Assembly: GCF_010731895.1 (NCBI RefSeq)
Contig: NZ_AP022596.1
Span: 248,001-312,000 of the forward strand
Direction of reading: 5' to 3'
Source of the DNA: Mycolicibacterium helvum
GTDB lineage: Bacteria > Actinomycetota > Actinomycetes > Mycobacteriales > Mycobacteriaceae
DNA: 64,000 nt
Made by a program: the position numbers and the translations under genes. Of this stretch, positions 9,407 to 21,082 are shown in pieces. The notes beneath the pieces are model-generated. The model did not search any database, was not told where the DNA came from, and saw only the letters and a list, made by a program, of their open reading frames with translations. Position 1 is the stretch's first letter; each line of letters starts with the position of its first letter.

Positions 9407-10027
9407 TCAGCCGAAGACACGTTCGACGAACGTGTCCGCGCCCTGTTTCCAGGCAACAACGAAGTTGCCGACGTCATCGCGGCTGATCGCCAGACCGGGG
9501 CAAAACCAGTCCCCGCCGTCCTCGGTGAAGAAATGCGGTGAGCCGACTACGCCACGGGCGCGGCCCTCGTCCCAATCAGCTTGGACCGCTGCGGATGTGG
9601 TCTCTACATCGAAGGGCTCGAGGCCGAAGCGACCAGCGATGGGCTCGATGACGTCGAGCCGGCCGATATCGAGCCCCTCTTCAAAAAGCGCATTGCGCAG
9701 CGCTAGGCCGACCGCTTCGACCAGCACGGGATCGCCCACGCGGTCCGCAGCAGCGGCCAGCGCGTATGCGGTCATCGACGTTTTCGGGAAGGCATCGACG
9801 GAGAAGCCCCCGAACAGGTCGGGACGCACCGACGCGCGAAGCGCCGAAATCTCGGCACCAACGTGGTGGCCCTCAAGCGGGTTGCCGTTGATCAGCTCGA
9901 GTGGCCAGGCCCGGATGCGCAGGCGCGGTTCAGTGAGGCCACGCTCGCTGCGCCGGTCGATCAACGTCCGCAGCCCGACGTGGGTAAACGGACACAGGAT
10001 GTCGGCAAAGACCTCGACGGTGCGCAT
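9407..10027 (-). CDS. DsbA/FrnE-like thioredoxin-fold protein
   Basis: The 206-residue protein opens with a thioredoxin-fold strand and CPFTH motif (ADILCPFTHVGLRTLIDRR), with a single active-site Cys12. It has the late cis-Pro region ARGVVGSPHFF that DsbA/FrnE-family proteins use next to the active site. The second cysteine of a CxxC is replaced by Thr, so a glutathione- or mycothiol-S-transferase-like or isomerase role is more likely than disulfide oxidation. It is convergent with the rhodanese gene. Confidence 0.75.
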   Translation of the reverse strand: MRTVEVFADILCPFTHVGLRTLIDRRSERGLTEPRLRIRAWPLELINGNPLEGHHVGAEISALRASVRPDLFGGFSVDAFPKTSMTAYALAAAADRVGDPVLVEAVGLALRNALFEEGLDIGRLDVIEPIAGRFGLEPFDVETTSAAVQADWDEGRARGVVGSPHFFTEDGGDWFCPGLAISRDDVGNFVVAWKQGADTFVERVFG

Positions 10028-10066
10028 GGCGGCGACAGTACCCGGCCGATTTCCGAACAGTCGATG

Positions 10067-10435
10067 TTACGACGCCTGACCTGCCGCGGCGTCAGCGAAC
10101 TCGCAGAACGCTGTGTAGGCACGCGCGCCGTAGATAGTTGCCGGGCCGCCATGCATCATGATGCTGACACCGATGACCTCGGCCGCCTCCTGCTTGGTGG
10201 CACCCGCGCGGACTGCGCCGCGCGCGTGAGAGGCGATGCATCCGTCGCAGCCCTGGACGACTCCGATCACCATCGCGATCAGTTCTTTGGTCTTGGCCTC
10301 GACCGCACCGGTGCCCATCGCGGCCCGGCTCAGCGCACCGAACCCCTCGTATACCTCGGGAATCATCTGCCGCAGGGCGCGATGCTGCGGGTTCAACTCG
10401 GCCAGCACATCGGAGTGGTGGGCGTGATCTGTCAT
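10067..10435 (-). CDS. AhpD-like carboxymuconolactone decarboxylase family protein
   Basis: The 122-residue protein has the AhpD/CMD core with the redox motif GCDGCIASHARGAVRAGAT, where CxxC and the following His form the alkylhydroperoxidase active site. The ATG at 10435 is chosen because homologues start shortly before ELNPQHRALRQM; a longer frame reaches 10507 but adds sequence unlike the family. It is 39 bp upstream of the DsbA-like gene on the same strand, suggesting a small thiol/peroxide-related operon. Confidence 0.8.
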   Translation of the reverse strand: MTDHAHHSDVLAELNPQHRALRQMIPEVYEGFGALSRAAMGTGAVEAKTKELIAMVIGVVQGCDGCIASHARGAVRAGATKQEAAEVIGVSIMMHGGPATIYGARAYTAFCEFADAAAGQAS

Positions 10436-10526
10436 GGCCCAAACATATGTCGCGAGAATACGATGCAGCAGAGACTTTCGGCCCTGGTGTGGACGATACG
10501 GAATCACTCAGTTGGGGACCAAAGAC

Positions 10527-10562
10527 GACGCCGACGCCCCAGTTGTCCGGGGCGCCGGCGTC
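10527..10562 (-). terminator. Hairpin after the glutamine synthetase gene
   Basis: A 14-bp stem (GACGCCGACGCCCC at 10527-10540 with its partner at 10549-10562, one mismatch) encloses an 8-base loop, 11 bases past the stop of the type III glutamine synthetase. There is no T-run, as is usual for many mycobacterial terminators. Confidence 0.6.
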
Positions 10563-10573
10563 GGCGAAGCATC

Positions 10574-12748
10574 TCAGAGGATGTAGAGCATCTCCTGGTA
10601 CGTCGGCAGCGGCCAGAGGTCGTCGGCGACAACGCTTTCCAAGGTGTCAGCGGCCGAGCGCACCGCATCCATCAAGGGCAGCAGGCTCGCCGCGTGCTCG
10701 GCCTCTTCCTTACCGGTATCGCCGCCGTGCGCACCCAGCGCTGCCTTGAGCGCGGCCAGCGCCCCGGTCAGCTCCGAGATCGGCGTGGATACCGTCTCGA
10801 GCAACGTGGTGTCCGCGGCCAGCCCGGCCGCCTTCAGCGCCGCGACGTTCTGCGCCAGCTCGGTCTGGTACCGAACCGCCGCCGGCAGGATCACCGTCGC
10901 GCCGATCTCCAGCGTCAACTTGGCCTCGACGTTGACGGTCAGGGCGTAGGTCTCGTAGCGAACCTCTTCACGGCTGTGCAGCTCGCGCGAGTTGAAGACG
11001 CCGTACTTCTCGAAGACCTCGATCGCCTCCGGTGTCACCAGCTGCGGGATGGAATCGAGCGTCGTCTTGAGGTTCGGCAGGCCACGCTCGGCCGCCTCGA
11101 CCTGCCAGTTATCCGAATAGCCGTCACCGTTGAACACAACGGCGCCGTGCTCGGTGATGATCTCGGTGAGCAGCTTCTGCACAGCCACATCGAAGTCCTC
11201 GCCACCGGCGACGGCTGCCTCCAGCACGTTGGCCATGTAGTCGAGCGAGTCGGCCATGATCGTGTTGAGGATGATCATCGGCACGTTGATCGTCTGCCCC
11301 GAGCCCGGCGCGCGGAACTCGAACCGGTTGCCGGTGAACGCGAATGGGCTGGTGCGGTTGCGGTCGCCCGGATCGGTCGGCAGCTCGGGCAGGGTGTCGA
11401 CACCGATGATCATGGTGCCCTTGCCCTTTGACGACGTGGCCGCACCCTTGGCGATCTGGTCGAACACGTCGGCCAGCTGATCTCCGAGGAAGATCGAGAT
11501 GATGGCCGGCGGGGCCTCGTTGGCACCGAGGCGGTGATCGTTGGTGGCCGAGGCCACCGAGACCCGCAGCAAGCCGGAGAACTTGTGCACGGCCCGGATA
11601 ACGGCCGCGCAGAACACCAGGAACTGGGCGTTCTCGTGCGGGGTGTCACCCGGTACCAGCAGGCTGCCGAATTGGGCGTTGCCCAGCGAGAAGTTGACGT
11701 GCTTACCCGATCCGTTGACGCCGGCGAACGGCTTCTCGTGGAACAGGCATTCCATGCCGTGCTTCTTGGCGATGTTCTTGAAGGTCGTCATCAGCAGCTG
11801 CTGGTGGTCGGCGGCGATATTGGCCCGCTCGAACATCGGAGCGATCTCGAACTGTCCCGGCGCGACTTCGTTGTGCCGGGTCTTGGCCGGGATGCCGAGC
11901 TTGAACAGCTCCCGCTCGGTGTCCATCATGAAACCGAGCACCCGGTCAGGGATGGCGCCGAAGTAGTGGTCGTCGAATTCCTGACCCTTGGGCGGCTTCG
12001 CACCGAACAGTGTGCGCCCGGCGTTGATCAGGTCGGGGCGTGCCAGGAAGAAGTGCCGGTCGACCAGGAAGTACTCCTGCTCAGGCCCGCAGAACGACAC
12101 GATGTGGTCGAAATCCTTGTGCCCGAACAGCTTCAGGATGCGCTCGGCCTGGGCGCCCATGGCCTGCTGGCTGCGCAGCAGCGGCGTCTTGTAGTCCAGC
12201 GCCTCACCAGTCATCGAGACGAACACCGTCGGGATGCACAGCGTGTTGCCGTTCGGGTTCTCCAGGATGTACGCCGGACTCGTGACATCCCAGCCGGTGT
12301 AGCCGCGAGCCTCGAAAGTGCTACGCAGACCGCCGGACGGGAAGCTGGACGCGTCGGGCTCGCCCTGGATCAGGGTCTTGCCGGCGAACTCGGCGAGTGT
12401 GGTCCCGTCACCAACCGGATCGAGGAAGCTGTCGTGCTTCTCGGCGGTCAGCCCCGTCATCGGGTAGAAGACGTGTGCGTAGTGGGTCGCCCCCTTGGAC
12501 AGCGCCCAGTCCTTCATCACCGAGGCGACGGCGTCGGCGACGGCCGGATCGAGCTTCGCGCCCTTCTCGATGGTCGCGACGACCGACTTGTAGACCGACT
12601 TGGGCAACCGCAACCGCATCTCCGCCAGCGTGAAGACGTTCGATCCGAAGATCTCGCCCGGTGCCTCGCCTGGATCGAAGCTGATGGGGGGAGGCTCGTA
12701 GGCCTCGACATTGGTGATCGCCTGGAGACGGGCCGCGTTTCCGCTCAA
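10574..12748 (-). CDS. glnN: Type III glutamine synthetase
   Basis: The 724-residue length and sequence fit GSIII, which is much longer than type I or II enzymes. Recognisable segments are the N-terminal [17 protein letters not shown], the substrate-binding [14 protein letters not shown], and [17 protein letters not shown] before the nucleotide-binding part. The enzyme makes glutamine from glutamate, ammonia and ATP in the cytosol. It has no linked nitrogen genes here. The ATG at 12748 gives the usual N-terminus. Confidence 0.92.
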   Translation of the reverse strand: MSGNAARLQAITNVEAYEPPPISFDPGEAPGEIFGSNVFTLAEMRLRLPKSVYKSVVATIEKGAKLDPAVADAVASVMKDWALSKGATHYAHVFYPMTGLTAEKHDSFLDPVGDGTTLAEFAGKTLIQGEPDASSFPSGGLRSTFEARGYTGWDVTSPAYILENPNGNTLCIPTVFVSMTGEALDYKTPLLRSQQAMGAQAERILKLFGHKDFDHIVSFCGPEQEYFLVDRHFFLARPDLINAGRTLFGAKPPKGQEFDDHYFGAIPDRVLGFMMDTERELFKLGIPAKTRHNEVAPGQFEIAPMFERANIAADHQQLLMTTFKNIAKKHGMECLFHEKPFAGVNGSGKHVNFSLGNAQFGSLLVPGDTPHENAQFLVFCAAVIRAVHKFSGLLRVSVASATNDHRLGANEAPPAIISIFLGDQLADVFDQIAKGAATSSKGKGTMIIGVDTLPELPTDPGDRNRTSPFAFTGNRFEFRAPGSGQTINVPMIILNTIMADSLDYMANVLEAAVAGGEDFDVAVQKLLTEIITEHGAVVFNGDGYSDNWQVEAAERGLPNLKTTLDSIPQLVTPEAIEVFEKYGVFNSRELHSREEVRYETYALTVNVEAKLTLEIGATVILPAAVRYQTELAQNVAALKAAGLAADTTLLETVSTPISELTGALAALKAALGAHGGDTGKEEAEHAASLLPLMDAVRSAADTLESVVADDLWPLPTYQEMLYIL

Positions 12749-13054
12749 CTGAGTCTTCCTCTACATCCGAGACGCCCGCGTCTAGTTCGTGGGCATACGA
12801 CCGGCCAACGGTAGGTCGCTTCGATGCCGAACTCGTTACGCCTACGTCAACGTCAGAATGCGGCGCTGATCGGGAACAAGTACACGCAAACTCAATTTGG
12901 GCAAACAAATGCGTATTTGAATCGCATATCTGCACGTAAACGTGCGAAAAAACTAAATGAATTTAATGTGTCGTTCGAGCTCAGCAAGGACTCGACGCGT
13001 CGTATAACCAATAGTGTCCATGTATTGGATACATCTGGGGGTCAGGGGTTTTTT
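12749..13054. other. AT-rich intergenic region upstream of an exported protein gene
   Basis: This 306-bp stretch between the divergent glutamine synthetase and exported-protein genes becomes strikingly AT-rich from about 12880 (for example gaaaaaactaaatgaattta). It holds a small inverted repeat ATGTAT-TGG-ATACAT at 13020-13034. An open frame crosses it into the exported protein, but its composition is unlike coding DNA here. It probably contains both promoters. Confidence 0.5.
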
Positions 13055-14005
13055 ATGTCCACATCACGTGTCATCGCACCATTTGCCATATGCGCCGTCG
13101 TCGCGTCAGCGGCACCGACACTCGGTCCGCTAGATTCGCCGATCTCCGCTTCGGCGGCCACGCTGACGAGCGCATTCCAGCTCACAAGCGTGGATAGCGT
13201 CGACTGGAAACAGTCCCCACCGGCCGCGGTAAAAAGCGTCTCCGGGGGTTCGTTCACCTTTGGGCTAGCCGAAGTTCTGTGGATCATGAACGCGCTGGCC
13301 GCGTTCACCCCCGGTTCTGCCGCAACGATGCACTCTGTGACCACAGCATTGCTCGACGAACTGGCTCACGGCACGCCGCTCGGCGAGGCCCTGGTCAACG
13401 TCAGCCTGCAGCTGTCCCCATCGGTCGGCGGCGGTCCGGCCTCTCCGCTCGAACCGATTCTGAACCAGATCGGCCCGATGTTGGCGTTGGCGCCCACAGT
13501 GCTCGGCGGGGCGATGACAGTTCTCGCCGCCATTCCCGAGGCGGTGATACCGGTGGTCGGGGCGGTGGCGGTCGCCGTCATCAACACCGCCACCGCAGCG
13601 GGTTCGGGTGGATTCGCCGCTGCCGTCCAGGCGGGTCTCTATGGCGTGATGACCGCCGCAGCCAAGGGAATAGCCACGATGGTCAACGTGGTCGAGGCAG
13701 TGCTGCATGACATCGCGGCCGTCGTGACCGGCGGATCTACCTCGAGTGCCGCGGCCGCAGCCGCGGCCAAGGACCTCCGCGCTCCGGGCGGTGGCCAGGC
13801 ATCCGCCAACACGACCAAGACCGACACCACGGCGAAGCGCGCTTCCACCACGCCGGCCAAAGGCGTCGCCGGCCCGCGGTCGAGGCACTCGGCTCCCACA
13901 TCGGCGGCGGCCAGCGGCAATCGGTCCACCGGTTCGGCTCGAGCCACCGGTAAGCGCGACGCGCGCCCGGCCAGCACCAAGGCGAACGCCACGTCAGCCA
14001 GGTGA
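13055..14005 (+). CDS. Exported protein with Ala/Lys/Ser/Thr-rich tail, function unknown
   Basis: The 316-residue protein has an N-terminal signal-like segment (residues 1-32, ending around ISASAATL), a central part of hydrophobic helices (residues 60-235) and a C-terminal low-complexity tail rich in Ala, Ser, Thr, Lys and Arg. The ATG at 13055 follows CAGGGGTTTTTT and gives a proper signal peptide. The general plan (exported, hydrophobic centre, basic tail) is shared with the protein at 23653. I know no function for either. Confidence 0.7.
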   Translation: MSTSRVIAPFAICAVVASAAPTLGPLDSPISASAATLTSAFQLTSVDSVDWKQSPPAAVKSVSGGSFTFGLAEVLWIMNALAAFTPGSAATMHSVTTALLDELAHGTPLGEALVNVSLQLSPSVGGGPASPLEPILNQIGPMLALAPTVLGGAMTVLAAIPEAVIPVVGAVAVAVINTATAAGSGGFAAAVQAGLYGVMTAAAKGIATMVNVVEAVLHDIAAVVTGGSTSSAAAAAAAKDLRAPGGGQASANTTKTDTTAKRASTTPAKGVAGPRSRHSAPTSAAASGNRSTGSARATGKRDARPASTKANATSAR

Positions 14006-14043
14006 ATGCGGGAGGCCGGGGTCCACAGCCTAGATTTGAGGGT

Positions 14044-16380
14044 ATGAGCACCGGCCGCGACATCCCCGCCGATTACGACGAGCACGCGGTACACGTCGGC
14101 GATCCCAAACACGAGGCGGCCGGGGTGAAGGCCGTGATGGTCAGCATGCAGCGCGGCCTGGCCGAGATGGGCCCGGTCCGCACGTTGGCGACGTTGTCGC
14201 GGCTCAATCAGCGCCACGGATTCGACTGCCCAGGCTGCGCGTGGCCCGAGGAACATGGCGGCCGCAAACTGGCGGAGTTCTGCGAAAACGGCGCCAAGGC
14301 GGTGGCCGAGGAGGCCACCAAGCGGCGAGTCACCCCGGACTTCTTCGCTCGCCACACGGTGGCCGAGCTGGCCGCCAAACCCGAGTACTGGCTGTCCCAG
14401 CAGGGCCGGCTGACCCACCCGATGGTCCTGCGGCCCGGCGAGCAGCACTACCAGCCGATCGGCTGGGACGAGGCCTACCGATTGATCGCCGAGCACCTGC
14501 GTGATCTCGGCTCGCCGCACGAAGCGGTGTTCTACACCTCGGGGCGAACCAGCAACGAGGCGGCGTTCCTCTACCAATTGCTGGTCCGCAGCTTCGGCAC
14601 CAACAACCTGCCGGACTGTTCCAACATGTGCCACGAGTCGTCGGGCACCGCCCTGGTCGACTCCATCGGCATCGGCAAGGGCTCGGTGACCGTCGATGAC
14701 GTCGAACACGCCGACGTCATCGTCATCGCCGGACAGAATCCGGGCACCAACCATCCGCGGATGCTGTCGGTGCTGGAGAAGGCGAAAGCCAATGGGGCAA
14801 AGATCATCGCCGTCAACCCGCTTCCCGAAGCCGGCCTGATCCGGTTCAAGGATCCGCAGAAGGTGAACGGCGTCGTCGGCCACGGTGTACCGATCGCCGA
14901 CGAGTTCGTGCAAATCCGCCTCGGCGGCGATTTAGCGTTGTTCAAAGGGCTGGGCCGGCTGTTGGTGGAGGCCGAGGACCGCGCTCCCGGCAGCGTGATC
15001 GACCGCGAGTTCATCGACGCGCACTGCCACGGCTTCGACGAGTACCTCGCCGACGCCCGCACCGTCGACTTGGACACCGTCACCGAAGCCACCGGCATCA
15101 CCCGGCCACAGCTGGAGCGAGTTGCGGGCATGCTGGCCGCCTCGCAACGCACCATCGTGTGCTGGGCCATGGGTATCACCCAGCACACCCACGCTGTCGC
15201 CACGATCACCGAGATGACCAACTTGCTGTTGTTGCGCGGCATGATTGGCAAGCCCGGCGCCGGAGTGTGCCCGGTACGCGGACATTCCAACGTCCAGGGC
15301 GACCGCACGATGGGCATCTGGGAGCAGGTCCCCGAGACCTTCCTGACCGCACTGGACAACCGGTTCGGCATCATCAGTCCCCGCAAGCACGGCTATGACA
15401 CGGTCGACGCCATCCGGGCGATGCGCGATGGGCGAGCGTCGGTATTCCTGGCCATGGGCGGCAACTTCGCCTCGGCCACCCCAGACACCGCGGTGACCGA
15501 GGCCGCGTTGAGCGCGTGCGCGCTGACCGTCCAGGTCTCCACCAAACTCAACCGCAGCCACCTGGTGCACGGGCGCACGGCGTTGATCTTGCCCACCCTG
15601 GGCCGGACCGACCGTGACCTGGTGGGTGGCCGCAAACAGGTTGTCTCCGTCGAGGATTCGATGTCGATGGTGCACCTGTCACGGGGCAGCCTCACCCCAC
15701 CGAGCGACGAGGTGCGTAGCGAAGTCGCCATCATCTGTCAGCTGGCCCGCACGGTGCTCGGCGCTGACCATCCGGTCCCGTGGGAAACCTTCGCCGCCGA
15801 CTACGACACCATCCGCGACGCAATCGCCGCTGTGGTGCCGGGCTGCGCCGACTACAACGCCCGGGTGCGCCAGCCCGACGGCTTCCAATTGCCGCATCCG
15901 CCACGGGATTCCCGCGAGTTCCCGACCATCACCGGCAAGGCCAACTTCGCGGTCAACGAGCTGAACTGGGTACCGGTGCCGCCGGGACGTCTGGTGCTGC
16001 AGACATTACGCAGCCACGACCAGTACAACACCACCATCTACGGGCTCGACGACCGCTACCGCGGGGTCAAGGGCGGCCGTCGCGTCGTATTCGTCAACCC
16101 GGCCGACATTGCGTCGCTCGGGCTGGCCGATGGCGACCGCGTCGACTTGATTTCGGAGTTCACCGACAGCCAGGGCGAGCTACAGGAGCGCCGCGCCAAG
16201 GATTTCCTGGTGGTGCCGTACTCCACCCCCGTCGGCAACGCCGCCGCCTACTACCCCGAGACCAATCCCCTGGTGCCGCTGGATCACGTTGCCGCCAAGT
16301 CGAATACGCCGGTATCGAAGGCCGTCGTGATCCGGCTGGAGCGCGGTGGGCAGGAAAGTGGCGCAGCATGGGGAGGGTGA
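14044..16380 (+). CDS. fdhF: FdhF/YdeP family molybdopterin oxidoreductase
   Basis: The 778-residue protein is a formate-dehydrogenase-alpha-like enzyme of the YdeP type. Near the N-terminus [12 protein letters not shown] (Cys62, Cys65) and Cys81 give a reduced cysteine set. [14 protein letters not shown] carries the presumed Mo-ligand cysteine, and later stretches such as [20 protein letters not shown] are typical of bis-MGD binding. The start at 14044 follows GAGGGT. The fdhD gene overlaps its 3' end, as expected for an enzyme that needs FdhD-dependent sulfuration of its cofactor. Whether formate is the true substrate is unproven for this subgroup. Confidence 0.88.
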   Translation: MSTGRDIPADYDEHAVHVGDPKHEAAGVKAVMVSMQRGLAEMGPVRTLATLSRLNQRHGFDCPGCAWPEEHGGRKLAEFCENGAKAVAEEATKRRVTPDFFARHTVAELAAKPEYWLSQQGRLTHPMVLRPGEQHYQPIGWDEAYRLIAEHLRDLGSPHEAVFYTSGRTSNEAAFLYQLLVRSFGTNNLPDCSNMCHESSGTALVDSIGIGKGSVTVDDVEHADVIVIAGQNPGTNHPRMLSVLEKAKANGAKIIAVNPLPEAGLIRFKDPQKVNGVVGHGVPIADEFVQIRLGGDLALFKGLGRLLVEAEDRAPGSVIDREFIDAHCHGFDEYLADARTVDLDTVTEATGITRPQLERVAGMLAASQRTIVCWAMGITQHTHAVATITEMTNLLLLRGMIGKPGAGVCPVRGHSNVQGDRTMGIWEQVPETFLTALDNRFGIISPRKHGYDTVDAIRAMRDGRASVFLAMGGNFASATPDTAVTEAALSACALTVQVSTKLNRSHLVHGRTALILPTLGRTDRDLVGGRKQVVSVEDSMSMVHLSRGSLTPPSDEVRSEVAIICQLARTVLGADHPVPWETFAADYDTIRDAIAAVVPGCADYNARVRQPDGFQLPHPPRDSREFPTITGKANFAVNELNWVPVPPGRLVLQTLRSHDQYNTTIYGLDDRYRGVKGGRRVVFVNPADIASLGLADGDRVDLISEFTDSQGELQERRAKDFLVVPYSTPVGNAAAYYPETNPLVPLDHVAAKSNTPVSKAVVIRLERGGQESGAAWGG

Positions 16381-17231
16381 CGTCGCGGCGGCGGGCCAGC
16401 CACGTCAACGACGGCACGGCCACCGACCGCCCGGAGACGCTGGTCGTCGAGGAGCCGTTGGAGATTCGCGTCAACGGCACGCCGCTGAGCGTCACGATGC
16501 GCACACCGGGTTCCGATGTCGAACTCGCACAGGGCTTTCTGCTGACCGAGGGCGTCATCACCCACCGCGACGACGTTCTCACCGTCCGCTACTGCCGCGG
16601 CTCAGAGCATCGATCCAACCCCGAGTCGCTACGCTCCAGCCCGCCGGAAGACGGCACCAACACCTACAACGTCCTCGACGTGACGCTGCACCCCGATGTC
16701 CCGATGCCCGAGGTGGACGTCACCCGCAACTTCTACACCACATCATCGTGTGGGGTATGCGGCAAGGCCTCGATTGACGCGGTCCGGCTGACCAGCCGGC
16801 ACTCCCCCGGCGATGACCCGTCGGTCGTCACCGCTGCGACACTGACCGCGATGCCCGCCCAATTACGCTCGGCGCAAAAAGTTTTCGCCAGCACCGGCGG
16901 GTTGCACGGCGCGGCGCTATTCGGTGTCGACGGCACCATGCTGGCCGTGCGCGAGGACGTCGGCCGGCACAACGCCGTTGACAAAGTGATCGGTTGGGCA
17001 CTGGAAGCCAACCGCGTGCCGCTCGACGGCACCGTCCTGCTGGTCAGCGGACGCGCGTCCTTCGAACTGACCCAGAAGGCGGTCATGGCCGGCATCCCTG
17101 TGCTCGCCGCGGTGTCGGCGCCTTCCTCGCTGGCCGTCGATCTGGCCACCCAGTCGGGGCTCACTCTGGTCGCTTTCCTGCGTGGTGAATCGATGAACAT
17201 CTATAGCAGGGCCGACCGCGTCCAGCACTGA
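16368..17231 (+). CDS. fdhD: FdhD sulfurtransferase for formate-dehydrogenase maturation
   Basis: The 287-residue protein has the FdhD signature [14 protein letters not shown], whose CxxC cysteines relay sulfur from a desulfurase to the molybdenum cofactor, and the C-terminal [17 protein letters not shown] and [13 protein letters not shown] motifs. The ATG at 16368 overlaps the end of fdhF by 13 bp and follows AGGAAAG; a GTG at 16374 is an alternative. A strong bidirectional terminator follows. Confidence 0.93.
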   Translation: MGRVTSRRRASHVNDGTATDRPETLVVEEPLEIRVNGTPLSVTMRTPGSDVELAQGFLLTEGVITHRDDVLTVRYCRGSEHRSNPESLRSSPPEDGTNTYNVLDVTLHPDVPMPEVDVTRNFYTTSSCGVCGKASIDAVRLTSRHSPGDDPSVVTAATLTAMPAQLRSAQKVFASTGGLHGAALFGVDGTMLAVREDVGRHNAVDKVIGWALEANRVPLDGTVLLVSGRASFELTQKAVMAGIPVLAAVSAPSSLAVDLATQSGLTLVAFLRGESMNIYSRADRVQH

Positions 17232-17271
17232 GGGCGACAACGCGATTCTGTCAGTCGGCCGGCCGCACCGG

Positions 17272-17312
17272 TACGAAAAAGCCCCCCACGGCGTGGGGGG
17301 CTTTTCTCGTGT
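17272..17312. terminator. Bidirectional rho-independent terminator between fdhD and clpX
   Basis: A 13-bp perfect stem, AAAAGCCCCCCAC (17277-17289) with GTGGGGGGCTTTT (17293-17305), closes a 3-base loop. The A-run on one side and T-run on the other let it serve both the plus-strand fdhD and the minus-strand clpX. Confidence 0.93.
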
Positions 17313-17317
17313 ACGTA

Positions 17318-18598
<1,281 letters not shown>

Positions 18599-18856
18599 GG
18601 TGGTGGGGTCCTACTTTCCTTCGCCGGGTCTTCGATCGCTGCCAGTCAGTCAGTGCCGGTGTCTGTCCCGACGCTACCCGCTCGCTCTGCCACGGTGCGA
18701 CAGATAAAGCCGAATCGCGTCATGGTATTCGTGCGTGATGGTGAACATATCGCCTGACGCGGCTTCCGTCGCCCCGGAACGCTTAGCTGTGTTTTTGGCG
18801 TGTCGCCGCCGTAACCTAACCGACGCGTTGAGCTGCGCCGAAAGTAAAGTTGCGTT

Positions 18857-19753
18857 GTGGCGTTCGCCGTTCCCCACACTACCGTCCTGATCCTCGATGG
18901 CGGTTTGGCCACTGAGCTGGAAACCCGTGGTCACGACCTGTCCGACGACCTGTGGTCGGCCCGGTTGCTGGTGGACTCCCCCGCCGAGATCGTCGCCGTT
19001 CACGAGGCCTTTTACCGGGCGGGCGCCGATATTGCGACGTCTGCTAGCTACCAGGCGTCCTTCGAGGGTTTCGCGGAGCGCGGATTCGCCAGGGGCGAAG
19101 TCGCCCGGCTCCTGGTTCGCAGCGTCGAATTGGCCAAGACGGCCCGGGAGAACGTCGGCGGCGGCGGCTGGGTGGCCGCGTCAGTGGGGCCCTACGGCGC
19201 GGCCCTGGCCAACGGCGAGGAATACGTGGGTCGCTACGGCCTGACCGTCGCCCAGCTGGCCGATTGGCATCGCCCGCGGCTGGAGGTGCTGGTGTCCGCC
19301 CAGCCTGACGTGCTGGCCCTGGAAACGGTGCCCGATATCGACGAGGCCGAGGCCCTGGTGAGCCTGGTCCGCGAGTTCCGCGTGCCTGCGTGGCTCAGCT
19401 ACACCATTGCCGACGGGCAGACCCGGGCCGGCCAACCTCTGGAGCAGGCGTTCGCGGTGGCCGCCGAGGTTCCCGAGATCGTCGCCGTCGGGGTCAACTG
19501 CTGCGCACCCGCTGAGGTGCTCAGTGCCGTCGAGGTGGCTCGCGCGGTCACCGGAAAGCCGGTGATCGTCTACCCGAACAGCGGCGAACAGTGGGATCGC
19601 CAGCGGCGAACCTGGGTGGGCTCAGGCCGTTTGGCTGGCCACTTCAACGCGAACGCCGCGGCCCAGTGGGCCGCGGCGGGCGCGAACATCATTGGCGGAT
19701 GCTGTCGGGTGAGCCCGGCAGACATCGCCGCGATCAAGCTTTCTCGGGCCTAA
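18857..19753 (+). CDS. mmuM: Homocysteine S-methyltransferase
   Basis: The 298-residue TIM-barrel protein has the zinc-site cysteines of this family: [11 protein letters not shown] and GGCCRVSP near the end. It begins with [18 protein letters not shown], typical of MmuM. It transfers a methyl group from S-methylmethionine or S-adenosylmethionine to homocysteine. It is divergent from clpX and its stop codon overlaps the clpP2 stop tail-to-tail. Confidence 0.92.
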   Translation: MAFAVPHTTVLILDGGLATELETRGHDLSDDLWSARLLVDSPAEIVAVHEAFYRAGADIATSASYQASFEGFAERGFARGEVARLLVRSVELAKTARENVGGGGWVAASVGPYGAALANGEEYVGRYGLTVAQLADWHRPRLEVLVSAQPDVLALETVPDIDEAEALVSLVREFRVPAWLSYTIADGQTRAGQPLEQAFAVAAEVPEIVAVGVNCCAPAEVLSAVEVARAVTGKPVIVYPNSGEQWDRQRRTWVGSGRLAGHFNANAAAQWAAAGANIIGGCCRVSPADIAAIKLSRA

Positions 19754-20397
19754 GCGTTCTGGGCCGAGAGCTTCCGGTACTCCAGGACGGTGTCGATGAT
19801 CCCGTACTCCTTGGCCGCCGCGGCGGTGAGGATCTTGTCCCGGTCGGTGTCCTTGCGGATGATGGCCGCGTCCTTACCCGTGTGACGGGCCAGTGTCTCC
19901 TCCATCAGGGTCCGCATCCGCTCGATCTCGGCGGCCTGGATCTCCAGGTCGGAGAACTGACCCTGGATGACGCCCCCGAGCGACGGCTGATGGATGAGGA
20001 TGCGCGCGTTCGGCAGGGCCAGGCGCTTGCCGGGCGTGCCGGCGGCCAGCAGCACCGCAGCGGCCGAGGCGGCCTGACCGAGGCACACCGTCTGGATGTC
20101 GGCACGTACGTACTGCATGGTGTCGTAGATCGCCATCAGCGAGGTGAATGAGCCACCCGGTGAGTTGATGTACATGGTGATGTCGCGGTCAGGATCCAGC
20201 GACTCCAGGACCAGCAGCTGGGCCATGATGTCGTTGGCCGAGGCGTCGTCCACCTGCACGCCGAGGAAGATGATGCGTTCTTCGAACAGCTTGTTGTACG
20301 GGTTGGATTCCTTCACACCCCAGCTGGAGTGCTCGACGAACGAGGGAAGGATGTAGCGCGCCTGCGGTGCGAGCCGCGAATCTGTGTAGTCAGGCAT
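19750..20397 (-). CDS. clpP2: ClpP2 protease subunit
   Basis: The 215-residue serine peptidase has Ser111 ([11 protein letters not shown]), His136 ([10 protein letters not shown]) and Asp187 as the triad. It overlaps clpP1 by 8 bp and is co-transcribed. In mycobacteria ClpP1 and ClpP2 form a mixed two-ring complex that is essential for growth and works with ClpX or ClpC1. ATG at 20397 gives the known N-terminus [19 protein letters not shown]. Confidence 0.97.
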   Translation of the reverse strand: MPDYTDSRLAPQARYILPSFVEHSSWGVKESNPYNKLFEERIIFLGVQVDDASANDIMAQLLVLESLDPDRDITMYINSPGGSFTSLMAIYDTMQYVRADIQTVCLGQAASAAAVLLAAGTPGKRLALPNARILIHQPSLGGVIQGQFSDLEIQAAEIERMRTLMEETLARHTGKDAAIIRKDTDRDKILTAAAAKEYGIIDTVLEYRKLSAQNA

Positions 20398-20986
20398 TGG
20401 ACACTCCGTTGAAGTGGGCGCGGGTGATGATGTGGTCGACGAACCCGTACTCCAGCGCTTCCTGCGCCGTGAACCAGCGGTCGCGGTCGGAGTCAGCCTC
20501 GATGCGCTCAAGAGGCTGGCCGGTGAATTCGGCGTTGAGCCGGAACATTTCCTTCTTGATGAGCGCGAACTGCTCGGCCTGGATGGCGATATCGGCCGCG
20601 CCACCAGTGATGCCGCCCAACGGCTGGTGCATCAGGATGCGGGCGTGCGGCAGCGCGTAGCGCTTGCCCTTGGCCCCGGCGGCGAGCAGGAACTCGCCCA
20701 TCGAGGCGGCCATGCCCATGGCGTAGGTGGCGACGTCACACGGCACGAGCACCATGGTGTCGAAGATCGCCATGCCGGCGCTGATCGAGCCGCCCGGCGA
20801 GTTGATGTACAGCGAAATGTCTTTGGACGGATCCTCGGCGGCGAGCAGAAGAATCTGCGCGCACAGCCGGTTGGCGATGTCGTCATCGACCTGGGAGCCC
20901 AGGAAGATGATGCGCTCGGCGAGCAACCGCTCATACACCGAGTCGGAAAGATTCAGCCCTGGCATGCCCGAACGCATATCAGTCAC
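20390..20986 (-). CDS. clpP1: ClpP1 protease subunit
   Basis: The 198-residue subunit has Ser95 ([14 protein letters not shown]), His120 (ILMHQPLGG) and Asp169. A GTG start at 20986 (GTG ACT GAT ATG) is preferred because AGAAAGCAGG lies upstream and homologues carry a TDMR start; ATG at 20977 is the alternative. It is the upstream partner of clpP2, with trigger factor about 100 bp further upstream on the same strand. Confidence 0.95.
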   Translation of the reverse strand: MTDMRSGMPGLNLSDSVYERLLAERIIFLGSQVDDDIANRLCAQILLLAAEDPSKDISLYINSPGGSISAGMAIFDTMVLVPCDVATYAMGMAASMGEFLLAAGAKGKRYALPHARILMHQPLGGITGGAADIAIQAEQFALIKKEMFRLNAEFTGQPLERIEADSDRDRWFTAQEALEYGFVDHIITRAHFNGVSNA

Positions 20987-21082
20987 GACTTGATACCTGC
21001 TTTCTACGGACTTCGTTCTACCCGACCCTAACCAACGCAGCGCGCAGCGCACTCCCAGGAGAGTGCGCTTTCGCTGTCGGCG

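Noticed and set aside
9863..11431. A 522-codon plus-strand frame across the DsbA-like, AhpD-like and glutamine synthetase genes
   Set aside because: Antisense shadow of three recognisable minus-strand genes; high GC at third positions favours open antisense frames.
12824..13054. N-terminal extension of the exported protein across the AT-rich region
   Set aside because: The composition is AT-rich and unlike coding DNA here, and the signal peptide starts cleanly at 13055.
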